NCBI GenBank assembly: GCA_964511155.1 | Contig: CAZEEJ010000005.1 | Location: 1-60,659 of the forward strand | Direction: 5' to 3' | DNA from: JAAYDF01 sp964511155 | GTDB lineage: Bacteria > Planctomycetota > Phycisphaerae > UBA1845 > PWPN01 | Length of the DNA: 60,659 nt | Part shown: piece by piece, positions 17,510 to 26,030 of the stretch | Numbering within the stretch: position 1 is the stretch's first letter | Layout of the letters: every line of letters starts with the position of its first letter | Made by a program: the position numbers and the translations under genes | Notes under the pieces: model-generated | What the model was told of the DNA's origin: nothing | Database searches by the model: none | What the model saw: the letters and a program-made list of their open reading frames with translations, nothing else

Positions 17510-18658
17510 TCAGGCTCTCCTGCCGCCACCGGTACTCGTCCTGCCCATCCGCGGCAACGCATACACTTCCTCATACAATGTTTCCATCTTGTCGACGAGC
17601 GCGGGCCACGAATACGCACCCTGCACGCTGAGCTTCCCCGCCCGCCCCATCGCCGCCCGCCGATCCGGATCGTCCAACAGCTCCTCCACCACGCGCGCCA
17701 ACGCCGCGGCATCGTTCCTGGGCACCAGGACGGCCGAGTCGGCAATCCCTTCAATCTCCTGCACTGCCGGGAAATCCGTGCACACGACGGGCAGCGCACT
17801 GGCCATGGCCTCAAGGACGACGTTCGGGAAGCCCTCGCGATCGGAGGTCAGGCAAAACACATCCGCCCCGGCCATCCAGCGAAAGACATCCGGCTGCATC
17901 TGAACGAGCCGCACGTTCTCCTCCGCATGCTCCTCCCGGATCACGGCCCGCAATTCGGCCTCCAACACGAAGCGTCCCAGCCCCACGAAGGTCACGTTGG
18001 ACCGCTTTCGGGTGAGCGCCGCCCCCGCCCGGATGAACATGGGGTAGTTCTTTTCCACCGCGTGTCGCCCCACCATCAGCACGATCTGCTGGCTCTCCGG
18101 AAGCCCCAGTTCGGTCCGGATATCAACACGTGCCGACGCCTGGTCCCGCTCGGGAACGCTCACCGCGTTATAAATAATGCGCACGTCGTCGACGGGGACA
18201 CCGGCCCACTGCTCCATGGACTGTGCGATCGCCCTGCTGTTGGCCAGATGGATCGTTCGACCGGCCAGCAGCCGCTCATACACCCGCACGGGCCACGGCA
18301 CGTCGCACATGACGCTCCGGGTGCTGGCCAACAGCCGCCGGACCCCGCAACTCATGGCCAGGATGCGGCCCCAGAACCTGGCCGAGTACAGCCACGTATG
18401 CACGATATCCGGTCGAAACTCCCGGATTACGCCGCGTAACCAGAGCGCGAATCGCCACAGCGGATTGGAGAACTTATTGAGGTAGAATACCGGTATGCCC
18501 GCCGCGAGCAACTCGTCATCCTGGACGTCTGGCGCCGGCGAGTAGTAGACCACCGCCTGCTCGAACCGGGCACGATCCATCCGCGGCAGAAGTTGCACGA
18601 GCTGCCGCTCCGCCCCGCCCCGGCTCAACTGTGGAATGACGTGAAGAATGCGCATCAT
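17510..18658 (-). CDS. Glycosyltransferase family 4
   Basis: A 382-residue GT-B enzyme with the classical GT4 start RILHVIPQLSRGGAERQL. The donor-binding E-x7-E region is EGFPNVVLEAMASALPVV, and VGRHAVEKNYPMFIRAGAAL opens the C-terminal domain. The ATG at 18658 (or the immediately following ATG at 18655) overlaps the polymerase gene stop. Upstream in-frame codons reach 18994 but lie entirely within the polymerase gene and were rejected. It is part of the coupled run of assembly genes. Confidence 0.93.
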   Translation of the reverse strand: MMRILHVIPQLSRGGAERQLVQLLPRMDRARFEQAVVYYSPAPDVQDDELLAAGIPVFYLNKFSNPLWRFALWLRGVIREFRPDIVHTWLYSARFWGRILAMSCGVRRLLASTRSVMCDVPWPVRVYERLLAGRTIHLANSRAIAQSMEQWAGVPVDDVRIIYNAVSVPERDQASARVDIRTELGLPESQQIVLMVGRHAVEKNYPMFIRAGAALTRKRSNVTFVGLGRFVLEAELRAVIREEHAEENVRLVQMQPDVFRWMAGADVFCLTSDREGFPNVVLEAMASALPVVCTDFPAVQEIEGIADSAVLVPRNDAAALARVVEELLDDPDRRAAMGRAGKLSVQGAYSWPALVDKMETLYEEVYALPRMGRTSTGGGRRA

Positions 18659-19956
18659 GAAGATCCAGCGTACGTGCCGGTACTCGACCTGGCGTATGTC
18701 CGTTCCAGCCACAGCGTATAGCCAAGCTGTGCGGCCAACGCGGCCCAGACCAGTTTGTGCTTGTGCATCTCTCCACAGAACACCCAAAGGCCCAGCGACA
18801 TATAGAGCAGCCATCCGCACTGCATCAACTGCTTGCCGTGCAGAGGCATGTCCATCCGGTCCAGTTTGATCATCCTCACGACAGGCAGACTCCAGGCGCT
18901 GAAGAGCAGACCCCAACCAATCAGGCCCGTCTCGGAAGCGATCGCCAGGATGGAATTGTGAGGACTGCGGCCGCCAAACTCGTATGACAGGCAAGCGTAT
19001 CCCACGCCCATAATCGGATTGTCCTGGAGGGCAGCCAGACTGTCCTTCAAGAACCTGATGCGCGCATCGGCACTGCCTTCCTTACCCGTACCCTGCAAAA
19101 CCTCAGCCAGCGCGATCATGCGATCCCAGTATGTCGTCGTCGTCAAGTAAACGAACAGCCCCACCAGCCCCAGCGCGATGATGACCGGCCACATCAACTT
19201 CATGCTCACGGATGCCGCCGATTTTCTGAACACAAACCAGTACATCCCGCCGCACATGATCATGAGCGTCAACATCGCCATCCGGGAGCCGGTATTCGCC
19301 GCCAACCCAACGAGCGCAATACACGCGCACACCATCATGAACTTGACACTCCTGCGCCGGGTGCTCACGGCGATGGACAAGGCCCCCCACAGCGCCAGGC
19401 ATAAGAACATGCCATATTCGTTAGCACTTCCCATCGTTGCGGCGGCACGCCCGCTCGCCCCCGTTGTGCTGTACCCCACCATCCCCAACACCGTAGTCGT
19501 TGCCGCCGCGGCGATGAGCGCCCCCAGATACCACCGATACGCAGAGAACCCATTTATGCTGTTCAGTACTATGAAGAACATCCCCAGGAGTTTTGCGAGG
19601 GTAATCGCGCCTTCCCGAGCCGCCTCGCCGAACGCCGCGAACGGCACGCCTGCAAGCACCCACATGAGAAACATGGCATACAGAACACACTCCCGGCTGA
19701 ACACCAGCGGCGTGCCCTTCATGGCGGCTCCCAGGACCACCATCGCCCCCAGGTAGGCCACCACGATCTGCGAAGTGAGCGACACCCAGGATCCGGTATC
19801 CCCGACCCGCCACGTGCTCATTAACCCGATGCTGAACACCAGGATTCCCAGCAACGGACCGTTGATTCCCGCTCGCGCTTCCTTCGCCCACGCATTCCCG
19901 TCCACCGGGTCGAGATAAAGCGTTTCGTACACCTGAGCCGAACCGTATTGTCTCAT
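18655..19956 (-). CDS. O-antigen ligase/polymerase (Wzy/WaaL-like) membrane protein
   Basis: A 433-residue polytopic membrane protein with about ten to twelve hydrophobic helices. The large periplasmic loop contains IMGVGYACLSYEFGGRSPHN, whose final His-Asn is the conserved ligase/polymerase feature of the Wzy_C/O-antigen ligase family, with arginines just before it. The ATG at 19956 follows an AGGTGA site and lies four bases after the upstream glycosyltransferase stop. In a Wzx/Wzy-type system this would polymerise repeat units on the periplasmic face. Ligation onto another acceptor is the alternative. Confidence 0.9.
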   Translation of the reverse strand: MRQYGSAQVYETLYLDPVDGNAWAKEARAGINGPLLGILVFSIGLMSTWRVGDTGSWVSLTSQIVVAYLGAMVVLGAAMKGTPLVFSRECVLYAMFLMWVLAGVPFAAFGEAAREGAITLAKLLGMFFIVLNSINGFSAYRWYLGALIAAAATTTVLGMVGYSTTGASGRAAATMGSANEYGMFLCLALWGALSIAVSTRRRSVKFMMVCACIALVGLAANTGSRMAMLTLMIMCGGMYWFVFRKSAASVSMKLMWPVIIALGLVGLFVYLTTTTYWDRMIALAEVLQGTGKEGSADARIRFLKDSLAALQDNPIMGVGYACLSYEFGGRSPHNSILAIASETGLIGWGLLFSAWSLPVVRMIKLDRMDMPLHGKQLMQCGWLLYMSLGLWVFCGEMHKHKLVWAALAAQLGYTLWLERTYARSSTGTYAGSS

Positions 19957-19960
19957 CTCG

Positions 19961-21331
19961 TCACCTGCAAACCGCGGTTTCGTCCAGAATCTCTGCCAAC
20001 TGCCGCGTGCAGGCCTCGCGGGTAAACTGCCCCGCCGCCTGCGCCAGCTTGTCCCGATACATGGCGTAGTTCGCCAACAACTCCCGCAAACCCGCGATCA
20101 CGCGTTCGCCGCTCGAGGGATCAACCGCCACGCCCACCTGATGATGACGGATGAAGTCGGTCAACGCGCCCGGCGGCGTCAGCGCCAGGATGGGTCGCCC
20201 GGCTCCGACATACTCAAACAGCTTGCCGGGCAGGGCGTATCCGTGTTCCTGTGAACCGACTAACAGCAGAACATCCATCTCCAGCATCAGCGCCAAGGCC
20301 TGGCGGTACGGGACGGGACCGCCATTGTCCAGGATGTCCACCGCGTCAGCACGAGCGGCCAGAGCCGCGATGGCCTGGTGCGACGGACCGCGCATCACCA
20401 CATGCAGGGGCCGCTCGCAAAACTCATCGGAGATCGCCTTGGCCCCGCGCAACAGCTCCAGCATGTACTCCTCGCGTCCCTGGTACACGGCCCCGAAGTA
20501 GCCCACCCGAAGAGCCTTTCCACGGGATGGATCACTCGACACCGTCTCGCCCGCGAAGTCCGTCGGATCATATCCATTATAGATCACCGACAGTTTGTCG
20601 GTATACTCGGGATGCTCCCGCCGCAACGTATCCGCCATCAGCGGCGTGACTACGACGATTCGACTGGCGGTCTCAAGCACGAACCGTTCCCAACGCCGGT
20701 CAAGCCAGTGATGGCACCGCGTCGGCCACAGCTTCACATCGCCCAACCGCCACGGATCTCGCAAATCCACCACCAACGGCCGCCCCGTCAGTCGGCTGAG
20801 CACCGCTCCCACACACAGTCCCACGGTTGGAGGAGAGGTTGCCCAGATGACATCGCTTCGCCGAGCCGGTCGGAGCCCCTGCAGGATGCCCGTCGGGAGC
20901 CAGCTTGCCGACTCCGGCACCTCGATCCAGTCGGTCAACTGCGCTCGCCGGGGTCCGCTCTGCAGCGTTCTCCCTTGCGCGGTGCCCGTCGCCCGAGTTC
21001 GTCGCCAGGCATCGAGCCAACGCCGCAACCGGCGCGGTTCGAGATAACCGCCGCGAATCACCTCCATCCCCACGGGAATCTCCGCGCATAACGCGCGGTC
21101 CACGAACAGGCTGAGATCTGGATAGAACTCCTCCTTGATGGTCAGAACGGTCGGTTCCCAGCCGAATCGCCGCAGGTACTTGGCGAACTTGCCGGCCCGA
21201 TGCGAGCCCACCGCCGCACAAGGGTAGTAGCCCCGGGTCACAAGCAGCACTCTACCCCGCGGCGGCCGCCCGGGGCCGATGCCGAATTCAGCCGGTTGAT
21301 CGCTGGGTTGAAGCACGCCGTGCTCTGTCAT
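19961..21331 (-). CDS. Glycosyltransferase family 4
   Basis: A 456-residue GT-B protein. The N-terminal core starts at VLLVTRGYYPCAAVGSHRAG after about 25 poorly conserved residues. VVDLRDPWRLGDVKLWP and the donor-binding LPGKLFEYVGAGRPILAL are typical of the GT4 subgroup with YPP-like N-termini. The ATG at 21331 overlaps the ATP-grasp stop by four bases. An arginine-rich insertion at about residues 110-135 is unusual. It probably adds a sugar to the lipid-linked precursor. Confidence 0.9.
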   Translation of the reverse strand: MTEHGVLQPSDQPAEFGIGPGRPPRGRVLLVTRGYYPCAAVGSHRAGKFAKYLRRFGWEPTVLTIKEEFYPDLSLFVDRALCAEIPVGMEVIRGGYLEPRRLRRWLDAWRRTRATGTAQGRTLQSGPRRAQLTDWIEVPESASWLPTGILQGLRPARRSDVIWATSPPTVGLCVGAVLSRLTGRPLVVDLRDPWRLGDVKLWPTRCHHWLDRRWERFVLETASRIVVVTPLMADTLRREHPEYTDKLSVIYNGYDPTDFAGETVSSDPSRGKALRVGYFGAVYQGREEYMLELLRGAKAISDEFCERPLHVVMRGPSHQAIAALAARADAVDILDNGGPVPYRQALALMLEMDVLLLVGSQEHGYALPGKLFEYVGAGRPILALTPPGALTDFIRHHQVGVAVDPSSGERVIAGLRELLANYAMYRDKLAQAAGQFTREACTRQLAEILDETAVCR

Positions 21332-22428
21332 TCGCGGTGCCCGGCCTCAGGCTCGAAGCCGGCGCCCACTTCCGGCGCCGAAGAGGCGGGCTCGCCGCGC
21401 CGCTCCGCAAGGGTCTTCAGCAGGTCATCGAGAATGGCGTCCTGGGGCCAACACTGCCCCTCGTGCCAATTCAGTTCCCGGTCCCAGTGCCCGGCACAAT
21501 CGTAAACGAACTGTGCTACGAACGCATAACTGATCTCGACGATTCCCGGCTCGCCCGATGGATAGGTCACGAAATCGAACGCAATACTCTGCCCTTTGAT
21601 CTGCTCCGCGACGGCAAAGGCCTGTCTCACGCACTCCAGCTTGATACGTTGCCGGTCGTAGCCGAGATACCCGCCGCCGGAAGCCCTGAAATCGCCGGGA
21701 CGCACGCCGCGCGTGTAGCCGAACGCACGATCACCGATCACGGTGATCCGCGTATCGAACGTGTTGTCCGGCACGAAATCCTGGAAAAGCACATAGCCCC
21801 GCTCACGCGGCATCAGGCGGTTGGCTCGCCAACTGGCATGTAACACCCGGGGCACGCGGCGAAGCACGCCCCACAGATCGCCCGCCCGACGGTGTCGCCG
21901 AAACTTCACCGAGCTGTCGCGCAGATACCCGGCAATCGGCTTGAAGCCCCTGCCGAAAGCCCGCCCAACCAGTTGTCGAGCCGCGGCCGCGTCGCGAACC
22001 AGCCGCACATTCTGCGAACCCGCACCACGACGCAACTTAAAGACCTTCGGGAAGGTCGTTCGCTCGATCCACGCGTAGGCCGCTTGCGGGTTGAAGAAGG
22101 TGTGCGTCGGGACCAGCGAGGCCCCTACCGACTCGAGCAGGTACTTCTGCGCCATCTTATCATCGAAATGCCAGAACGTCGGCGTACTCGGGTAAACCAG
22201 CAAGCCGGTGTGTTCCAGCGCCTGGATCAGTTGACGGGCCAGCAGCATGTCCTCGGGCAGATGGTGAGCGGGGTGCCACAGCAAGGCGTCGCACTCGGCC
22301 AACTGCTCCACAATATCGCTGCCAAAGCAGTCCACCTCGCAGCACCTGATCCCGCGCTCCCGACACACCTCCAACCACCGGTCCGTAAAACTACCCGGCC
22401 GCGGATGAATCGCCAGTTGAACACTCAT
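21328..22428 (-). CDS. ATP-grasp domain protein (RimK/YheCD-like ligase)
   Basis: A 366-residue protein with an ATP-grasp fold. FPKVFKLRRGAGSQNVRLV supplies the nucleotide-binding lysine and Gly-rich loop; FQDFVPDNTFDTRITVIGDRA and SIAFDFVTYPSGEPGIVEIS hold the metal-binding acidic residues. The ATG at 22428 has a GGAG site eight bases before it. ATP-grasp enzymes join a carboxylate to an amine or thiol through an acyl phosphate. In this operon it could add an amino acid to a uronic acid or sugar amine, but the substrate is inference. Confidence 0.85.
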   Translation of the reverse strand: MSVQLAIHPRPGSFTDRWLEVCRERGIRCCEVDCFGSDIVEQLAECDALLWHPAHHLPEDMLLARQLIQALEHTGLLVYPSTPTFWHFDDKMAQKYLLESVGASLVPTHTFFNPQAAYAWIERTTFPKVFKLRRGAGSQNVRLVRDAAAARQLVGRAFGRGFKPIAGYLRDSSVKFRRHRRAGDLWGVLRRVPRVLHASWRANRLMPRERGYVLFQDFVPDNTFDTRITVIGDRAFGYTRGVRPGDFRASGGGYLGYDRQRIKLECVRQAFAVAEQIKGQSIAFDFVTYPSGEPGIVEISYAFVAQFVYDCAGHWDRELNWHEGQCWPQDAILDDLLKTLAERRGEPASSAPEVGAGFEPEAGHRE

Positions 22429-22563
22429 TTCGTTTTCTCCAAGCCGTTTGCATCGTGGTCTACACTTCTTCGCTGCGCTTCGCACCACGACCAGTTGCCT
22501 GTGCCTGACCTGACCACGGTCAAGCAGAGGCGGCTGACCAGGCAGTCGGCCGCGAGGCAATGA

Positions 22564-23520
22564 TCACTCCACGCCCACTCTGTCAGAGGACCAATGATGA
22601 CGTTCACGGGCCAGCCTCGACGCCAGGTAGCGAGAGAAGATGCGAGCACCGTCAGCGTTGAGGTGGTGTTGATCCGTGTAGCTGGCAGGGCTCAGGCCTT
22701 CGATCTCACGGCAGTCAATGCAGCCGACGCCGGTGCGTTCGATCGTGTCCAGCAAGTCCTGCGGCAGTTCATAGGGCTGAGCTCTGGGCATCAAAACCAG
22801 GATGGGTTTGACCCCATGCTGCTGCGCAAGGCTTGCGAATAGTCCCAGTCGGTGATGGCTGGTGTCATCCTGGCTACTGGGGCTCGCGACGTCCAGGGAA
22901 CGCCGCAGCAGGGTGTGTGACCAGGCCACCATCTCGATGTAATCCGGTACGATGCTCTGCAATATGATTTGTCGGCCCCGGGCCCGCTGGACACACGACG
23001 CGGACAGGGATGCGTGCAGATACTCTGCCCGCTGGCCGAAGTCAAAGTGGCCATCCCTCAGCACCTCCATCCTGGCACCGCAGTATGTCACCAGGCGGGC
23101 GATCCGGACATCCGGCACATCGCACAAACCGGGGGGCGTCGCGTTCACCAGAACGAGGTCTGGCAGCCTGCCCGGCTCGACGAAGAACATGCGAAACATC
23201 CACAACCACTCGCACATCTCGGCTCCGTTGAACGCCACGACCTCAAAAGCAAGATCGGTCCAGCCGCAACTGGCCGCCTGTCCTTTGAACGCGTCCTGAT
23301 CCAGGCCGCAGTTGGTCAAGGAGTTGCCCAGAATGAGCATTCTGGTCTGGTCCATCTTGCACAGTGTAGAAGCCTGCTGAGGAAGACTGGCGAGGGCTCG
23401 CAGCTCACTTGAGAACCGCTGCCCCTGCAAGCGGATACCCAGGTCCGCCGACAGCATGACCGCCAGCACGGTCAGAATGACCTTGAATTCGCGCTTAGAA
23501 CTGGAAGTAAATGAACGCAT
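22564..23520 (-). CDS. Membrane-anchored SGNH hydrolase-like protein, partner of MBOAT
   Basis: A 318-residue protein with an N-terminal signal anchor (about residues 13-30) and an SGNH-type fold. MLILGNSLTNCGLD gives the block I serine (Ser67), and TDQHHLNADGARIF gives the Asp/His of block V. Overall organisation resembles AlgJ/AlgX/DltD-type proteins that act with an MBOAT enzyme to O-acetylate a polymer in the periplasm. Its start overlaps the end of the MBOAT gene by 26 bases, which supports a shared function. Sequence identity to named members is low. Confidence 0.82.
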   Translation of the reverse strand: MRSFTSSSKREFKVILTVLAVMLSADLGIRLQGQRFSSELRALASLPQQASTLCKMDQTRMLILGNSLTNCGLDQDAFKGQAASCGWTDLAFEVVAFNGAEMCEWLWMFRMFFVEPGRLPDLVLVNATPPGLCDVPDVRIARLVTYCGARMEVLRDGHFDFGQRAEYLHASLSASCVQRARGRQIILQSIVPDYIEMVAWSHTLLRRSLDVASPSSQDDTSHHRLGLFASLAQQHGVKPILVLMPRAQPYELPQDLLDTIERTGVGCIDCREIEGLSPASYTDQHHLNADGARIFSRYLASRLARERHHWSSDRVGVE

Positions 23521-24913
23521 GACTGACCTCTGGAGGGAAGCAGCACAGCATCATGACCATGTAGCTGTAGACGGCGGCTCGGATCGGCCAGGCCGCTTTG
23601 AGCAAGGCGGTCATGTCGTTTCGGCGATGGGTCCAGAACTCCAGCAGCATCAGCGGAGCAACGAAGAAAAGGATCAGCACTCCGGCATAGCAGGTAAATG
23701 GACTGGGATGCAGGTTGGTTGCCATGTTGCGCAGGATGTCCCACACCTGGCCCATACCCTGGGCTCGAAACAGCAGCCAGCCCAGGCAGGTCAAATGAAA
23801 CATGACCACCACCCCGACGATGTTCCGCAGCGTTTGGCCGCGAGGTTGGCTGGTGGCCCGGCTGGACGAACCGAAGAAGCGATAGATCGCCAGAATGCCG
23901 CCATGAAAACCACCCCAAGTGATGAACGTCCAGCTCGCTCCGTGCCACAGGCCGCCCAGCAGCATGGTGATCATCAGGTTGCGGTAGGTGTTGACCGAGC
24001 CGTGGCGATTGCCGCCCAGCGGGATGTAGAGGTAATCCCGTAGCCAACTGGAAAGGCTGATGTGCCAGCGATTCCAGAAATCGCTGGGCGATACCGCGAA
24101 ATACGGCATCCGGAAGTTGTACATCAGGTCGAAACCCATCCACTTGGCGATGCCCTGGGCCATCGAGGAATAGCCCGAAAAGTCACCATAGATCTGGAAG
24201 GCAAACGCGTACACCCCCATCAGGTAGTCGAACCCGCCCAATTCTCCCTGTTCAGCGGCAAACACCGCATTGACCAGGCCGGCCATGTTGTCGGCAATCA
24301 CCACTTTCTTGAACAGGCCCAGCAACACGTGATAAAGGCCTTCGGCGAAGTCCCCCTCTCTCAGGACGCGCGGCGAAGTGATCTGGCCCATCAGGTGATT
24401 GTATCTTTCGATCGGTCCGGCCACGAGTTGAGGGAAGAAAGCCACGAACAGGCTGAAGTCCAGCAGGCTGCTGGCCGGGCGGGCCTTGCCGAAGTACACA
24501 TCGATCGTATAGCTCATGGTCTGGAAGGTGTAGAAGGAGATCCCGACCGGCAGCAATACGTTCAACGTGGGCAGGGACGCGTTGAATCCAATCAGGCTGA
24601 GCAGATCGCACAACTCCGAGATGAAGAAGTCGTAGTACTTGAAGGTGCCCAGCAGGCCAAGGTTGCAGACCATCGATACCAGCAGCAGGGCCTTGCGCCG
24701 CGGGCGACTGACGCTGGTGGCGATGGCGTTGGAGACGAAGAAATCCACCACGGCCGAGATCGCCAGCAGCGAAAGGAACCGCCAATCCCACCAGCCGTAA
24801 AACACGAAACTCGCCAGCAGTAGCAGCCGATTCTGCCGATCGTGGCGCAATCTCCAATACAGGACGATGACAATGAGATAAAAGAGCCAGAATACGTAAC
24901 TATTGAACAACAT
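23495..24913 (-). CDS. MBOAT O-acyltransferase, AlgI-like
   Basis: A 472-residue membrane-bound O-acyltransferase. It begins MLFNSYVFWLFYLIVIV, as AlgI-type proteins do. LPVGISFYTFQTMSYTIDVY, VAGPIERYNHLMGQ, the SDFWNRWHISLSSWLRDYLY block and the catalytic-histidine motif GGLWHGASWTFITWGG (His324) are all present. It probably moves an acyl group from a cytoplasmic donor across the membrane for O-acetylation of the exported polysaccharide, together with the SGNH protein encoded immediately downstream. Length is normal for AlgI. The gene stands 136 bases after the glycosyltransferase upstream. Confidence 0.96.
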   Translation of the reverse strand: MLFNSYVFWLFYLIVIVLYWRLRHDRQNRLLLLASFVFYGWWDWRFLSLLAISAVVDFFVSNAIATSVSRPRRKALLLVSMVCNLGLLGTFKYYDFFISELCDLLSLIGFNASLPTLNVLLPVGISFYTFQTMSYTIDVYFGKARPASSLLDFSLFVAFFPQLVAGPIERYNHLMGQITSPRVLREGDFAEGLYHVLLGLFKKVVIADNMAGLVNAVFAAEQGELGGFDYLMGVYAFAFQIYGDFSGYSSMAQGIAKWMGFDLMYNFRMPYFAVSPSDFWNRWHISLSSWLRDYLYIPLGGNRHGSVNTYRNLMITMLLGGLWHGASWTFITWGGFHGGILAIYRFFGSSSRATSQPRGQTLRNIVGVVVMFHLTCLGWLLFRAQGMGQVWDILRNMATNLHPSPFTCYAGVLILFFVAPLMLLEFWTHRRNDMTALLKAAWPIRAAVYSYMVMMLCCFPPEVSHAFIYFQF

Positions 24914-25049
24914 CAGGCTTTCCGCCCACCTGCCCCAAAGCTCATCCGGTGTCGCCGCATGGGTGTTAACCGAAACCTGAAGCCGATCATCCAGGAGGCG
25001 CGCTTATCGAGAGCACGTCAACTGTGAAGGCCTCATCCCGCACAATCCC

Positions 25050-26030
25050 TTAGAGCCCCAAATCGCCATACAGCCGGGCCAGAGCAGTAGCCTCGCTCGC
25101 CAGCGAGAACCGCTCCCGCACCATCGCCGCGCCGGCCACGTTCGGCGTTCCAGCCTGCCCGATGGATTCGAGCGCCGCTTGCGCCCCCGTGACATCCTCC
25201 GCGAAATGGCAATGGTCCAGCCGCCGGTTGTAAATCACGTACCGCCCTCGGGCCAACATCTCCAGTACCATGGCCGACAGGCTGTCATGCTCCGGCAGGC
25301 GGATCAGCACGGTGGATTCGCGGTAGATCGCCTCCACGTCTCGGCGGAATCCCAGGAACTCCACGTTCGCCGGCGCCTCCACCCCCGCCCCACTGGCCCC
25401 CAGGATGCGAAACTCCACCTTCGGCAGCCGCCGGGCGAGCTCCAGAACCGTGTCGCCCCCGTAAAAACTAAACCGTTGATCGCTCCAGTAACTCAGCGCC
25501 GCAAACCGCTCGGGCAGCGGTAGCACGTCCGCCTCGATCTGCGCGGGCAGCAAACGCACCACCTTGGCCGTGATGCCCAGCTCGGCAAGCTCGGCCGCCA
25601 GATCAGGCGAATCCGCCAGATGGGCCGACGCCCACCGGCTTGCCGCCCTGCGATTGACCCATGTCGCCCAGCGCCCTCGCGATGTGTCACGGAAACTCAG
25701 CAGATCGCTTCCAATCCAGTGCCAGACCACGGGCCGACCCAGCAAGCGAAGCAGCAACGCCGTCCGCCAACGGCAGGGACCGCCCACGTGATGGATCGCC
25801 CGCAATCGCCGCCACGAGCCCCACAACAGCCAACGTACTGACGCCAGCCGACTCTGCGGCCGAACCAGCTCCCCCTTCATCCCCGCTCGCCTGAACAGTT
25901 CCGCAGCCACCCCCATCCAGTACGGCGCCCCCATGATCCCGACCCGCGGCTCCGCCCCGCCCGTGACCTCCGCCGCCCCCGTCCGTTCCACCTCTGCGGT
26001 GCCCGTGTGCTCCCGGTCATCCACCGGCAT
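25050..26030 (-). CDS. Glycosyltransferase-like protein (GT4 clan)
   Basis: A 326-residue protein. After about 28 hydrophilic residues it has VGIMGAPYWMGVAAELFRRAG, then VVWHWIGSDLLSFRDTSRGR, ADSPDLAAELAELG and, in the second half, SVLIRLPEHDSLSAMVLEM-type sequence that occupies the GT4 donor site. The fold is probably GT-B but divergent and short. The ATG at 26030 has a GGGAG site and overlaps the end of the flippase-lyase gene by 14 bases. Role: sugar transfer in the exopolysaccharide pathway (inference). Confidence 0.78.
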   Translation of the reverse strand: MPVDDREHTGTAEVERTGAAEVTGGAEPRVGIMGAPYWMGVAAELFRRAGMKGELVRPQSRLASVRWLLWGSWRRLRAIHHVGGPCRWRTALLLRLLGRPVVWHWIGSDLLSFRDTSRGRWATWVNRRAASRWASAHLADSPDLAAELAELGITAKVVRLLPAQIEADVLPLPERFAALSYWSDQRFSFYGGDTVLELARRLPKVEFRILGASGAGVEAPANVEFLGFRRDVEAIYRESTVLIRLPEHDSLSAMVLEMLARGRYVIYNRRLDHCHFAEDVTGAQAALESIGQAGTPNVAGAAMVRERFSLASEATALARLYGDLGL

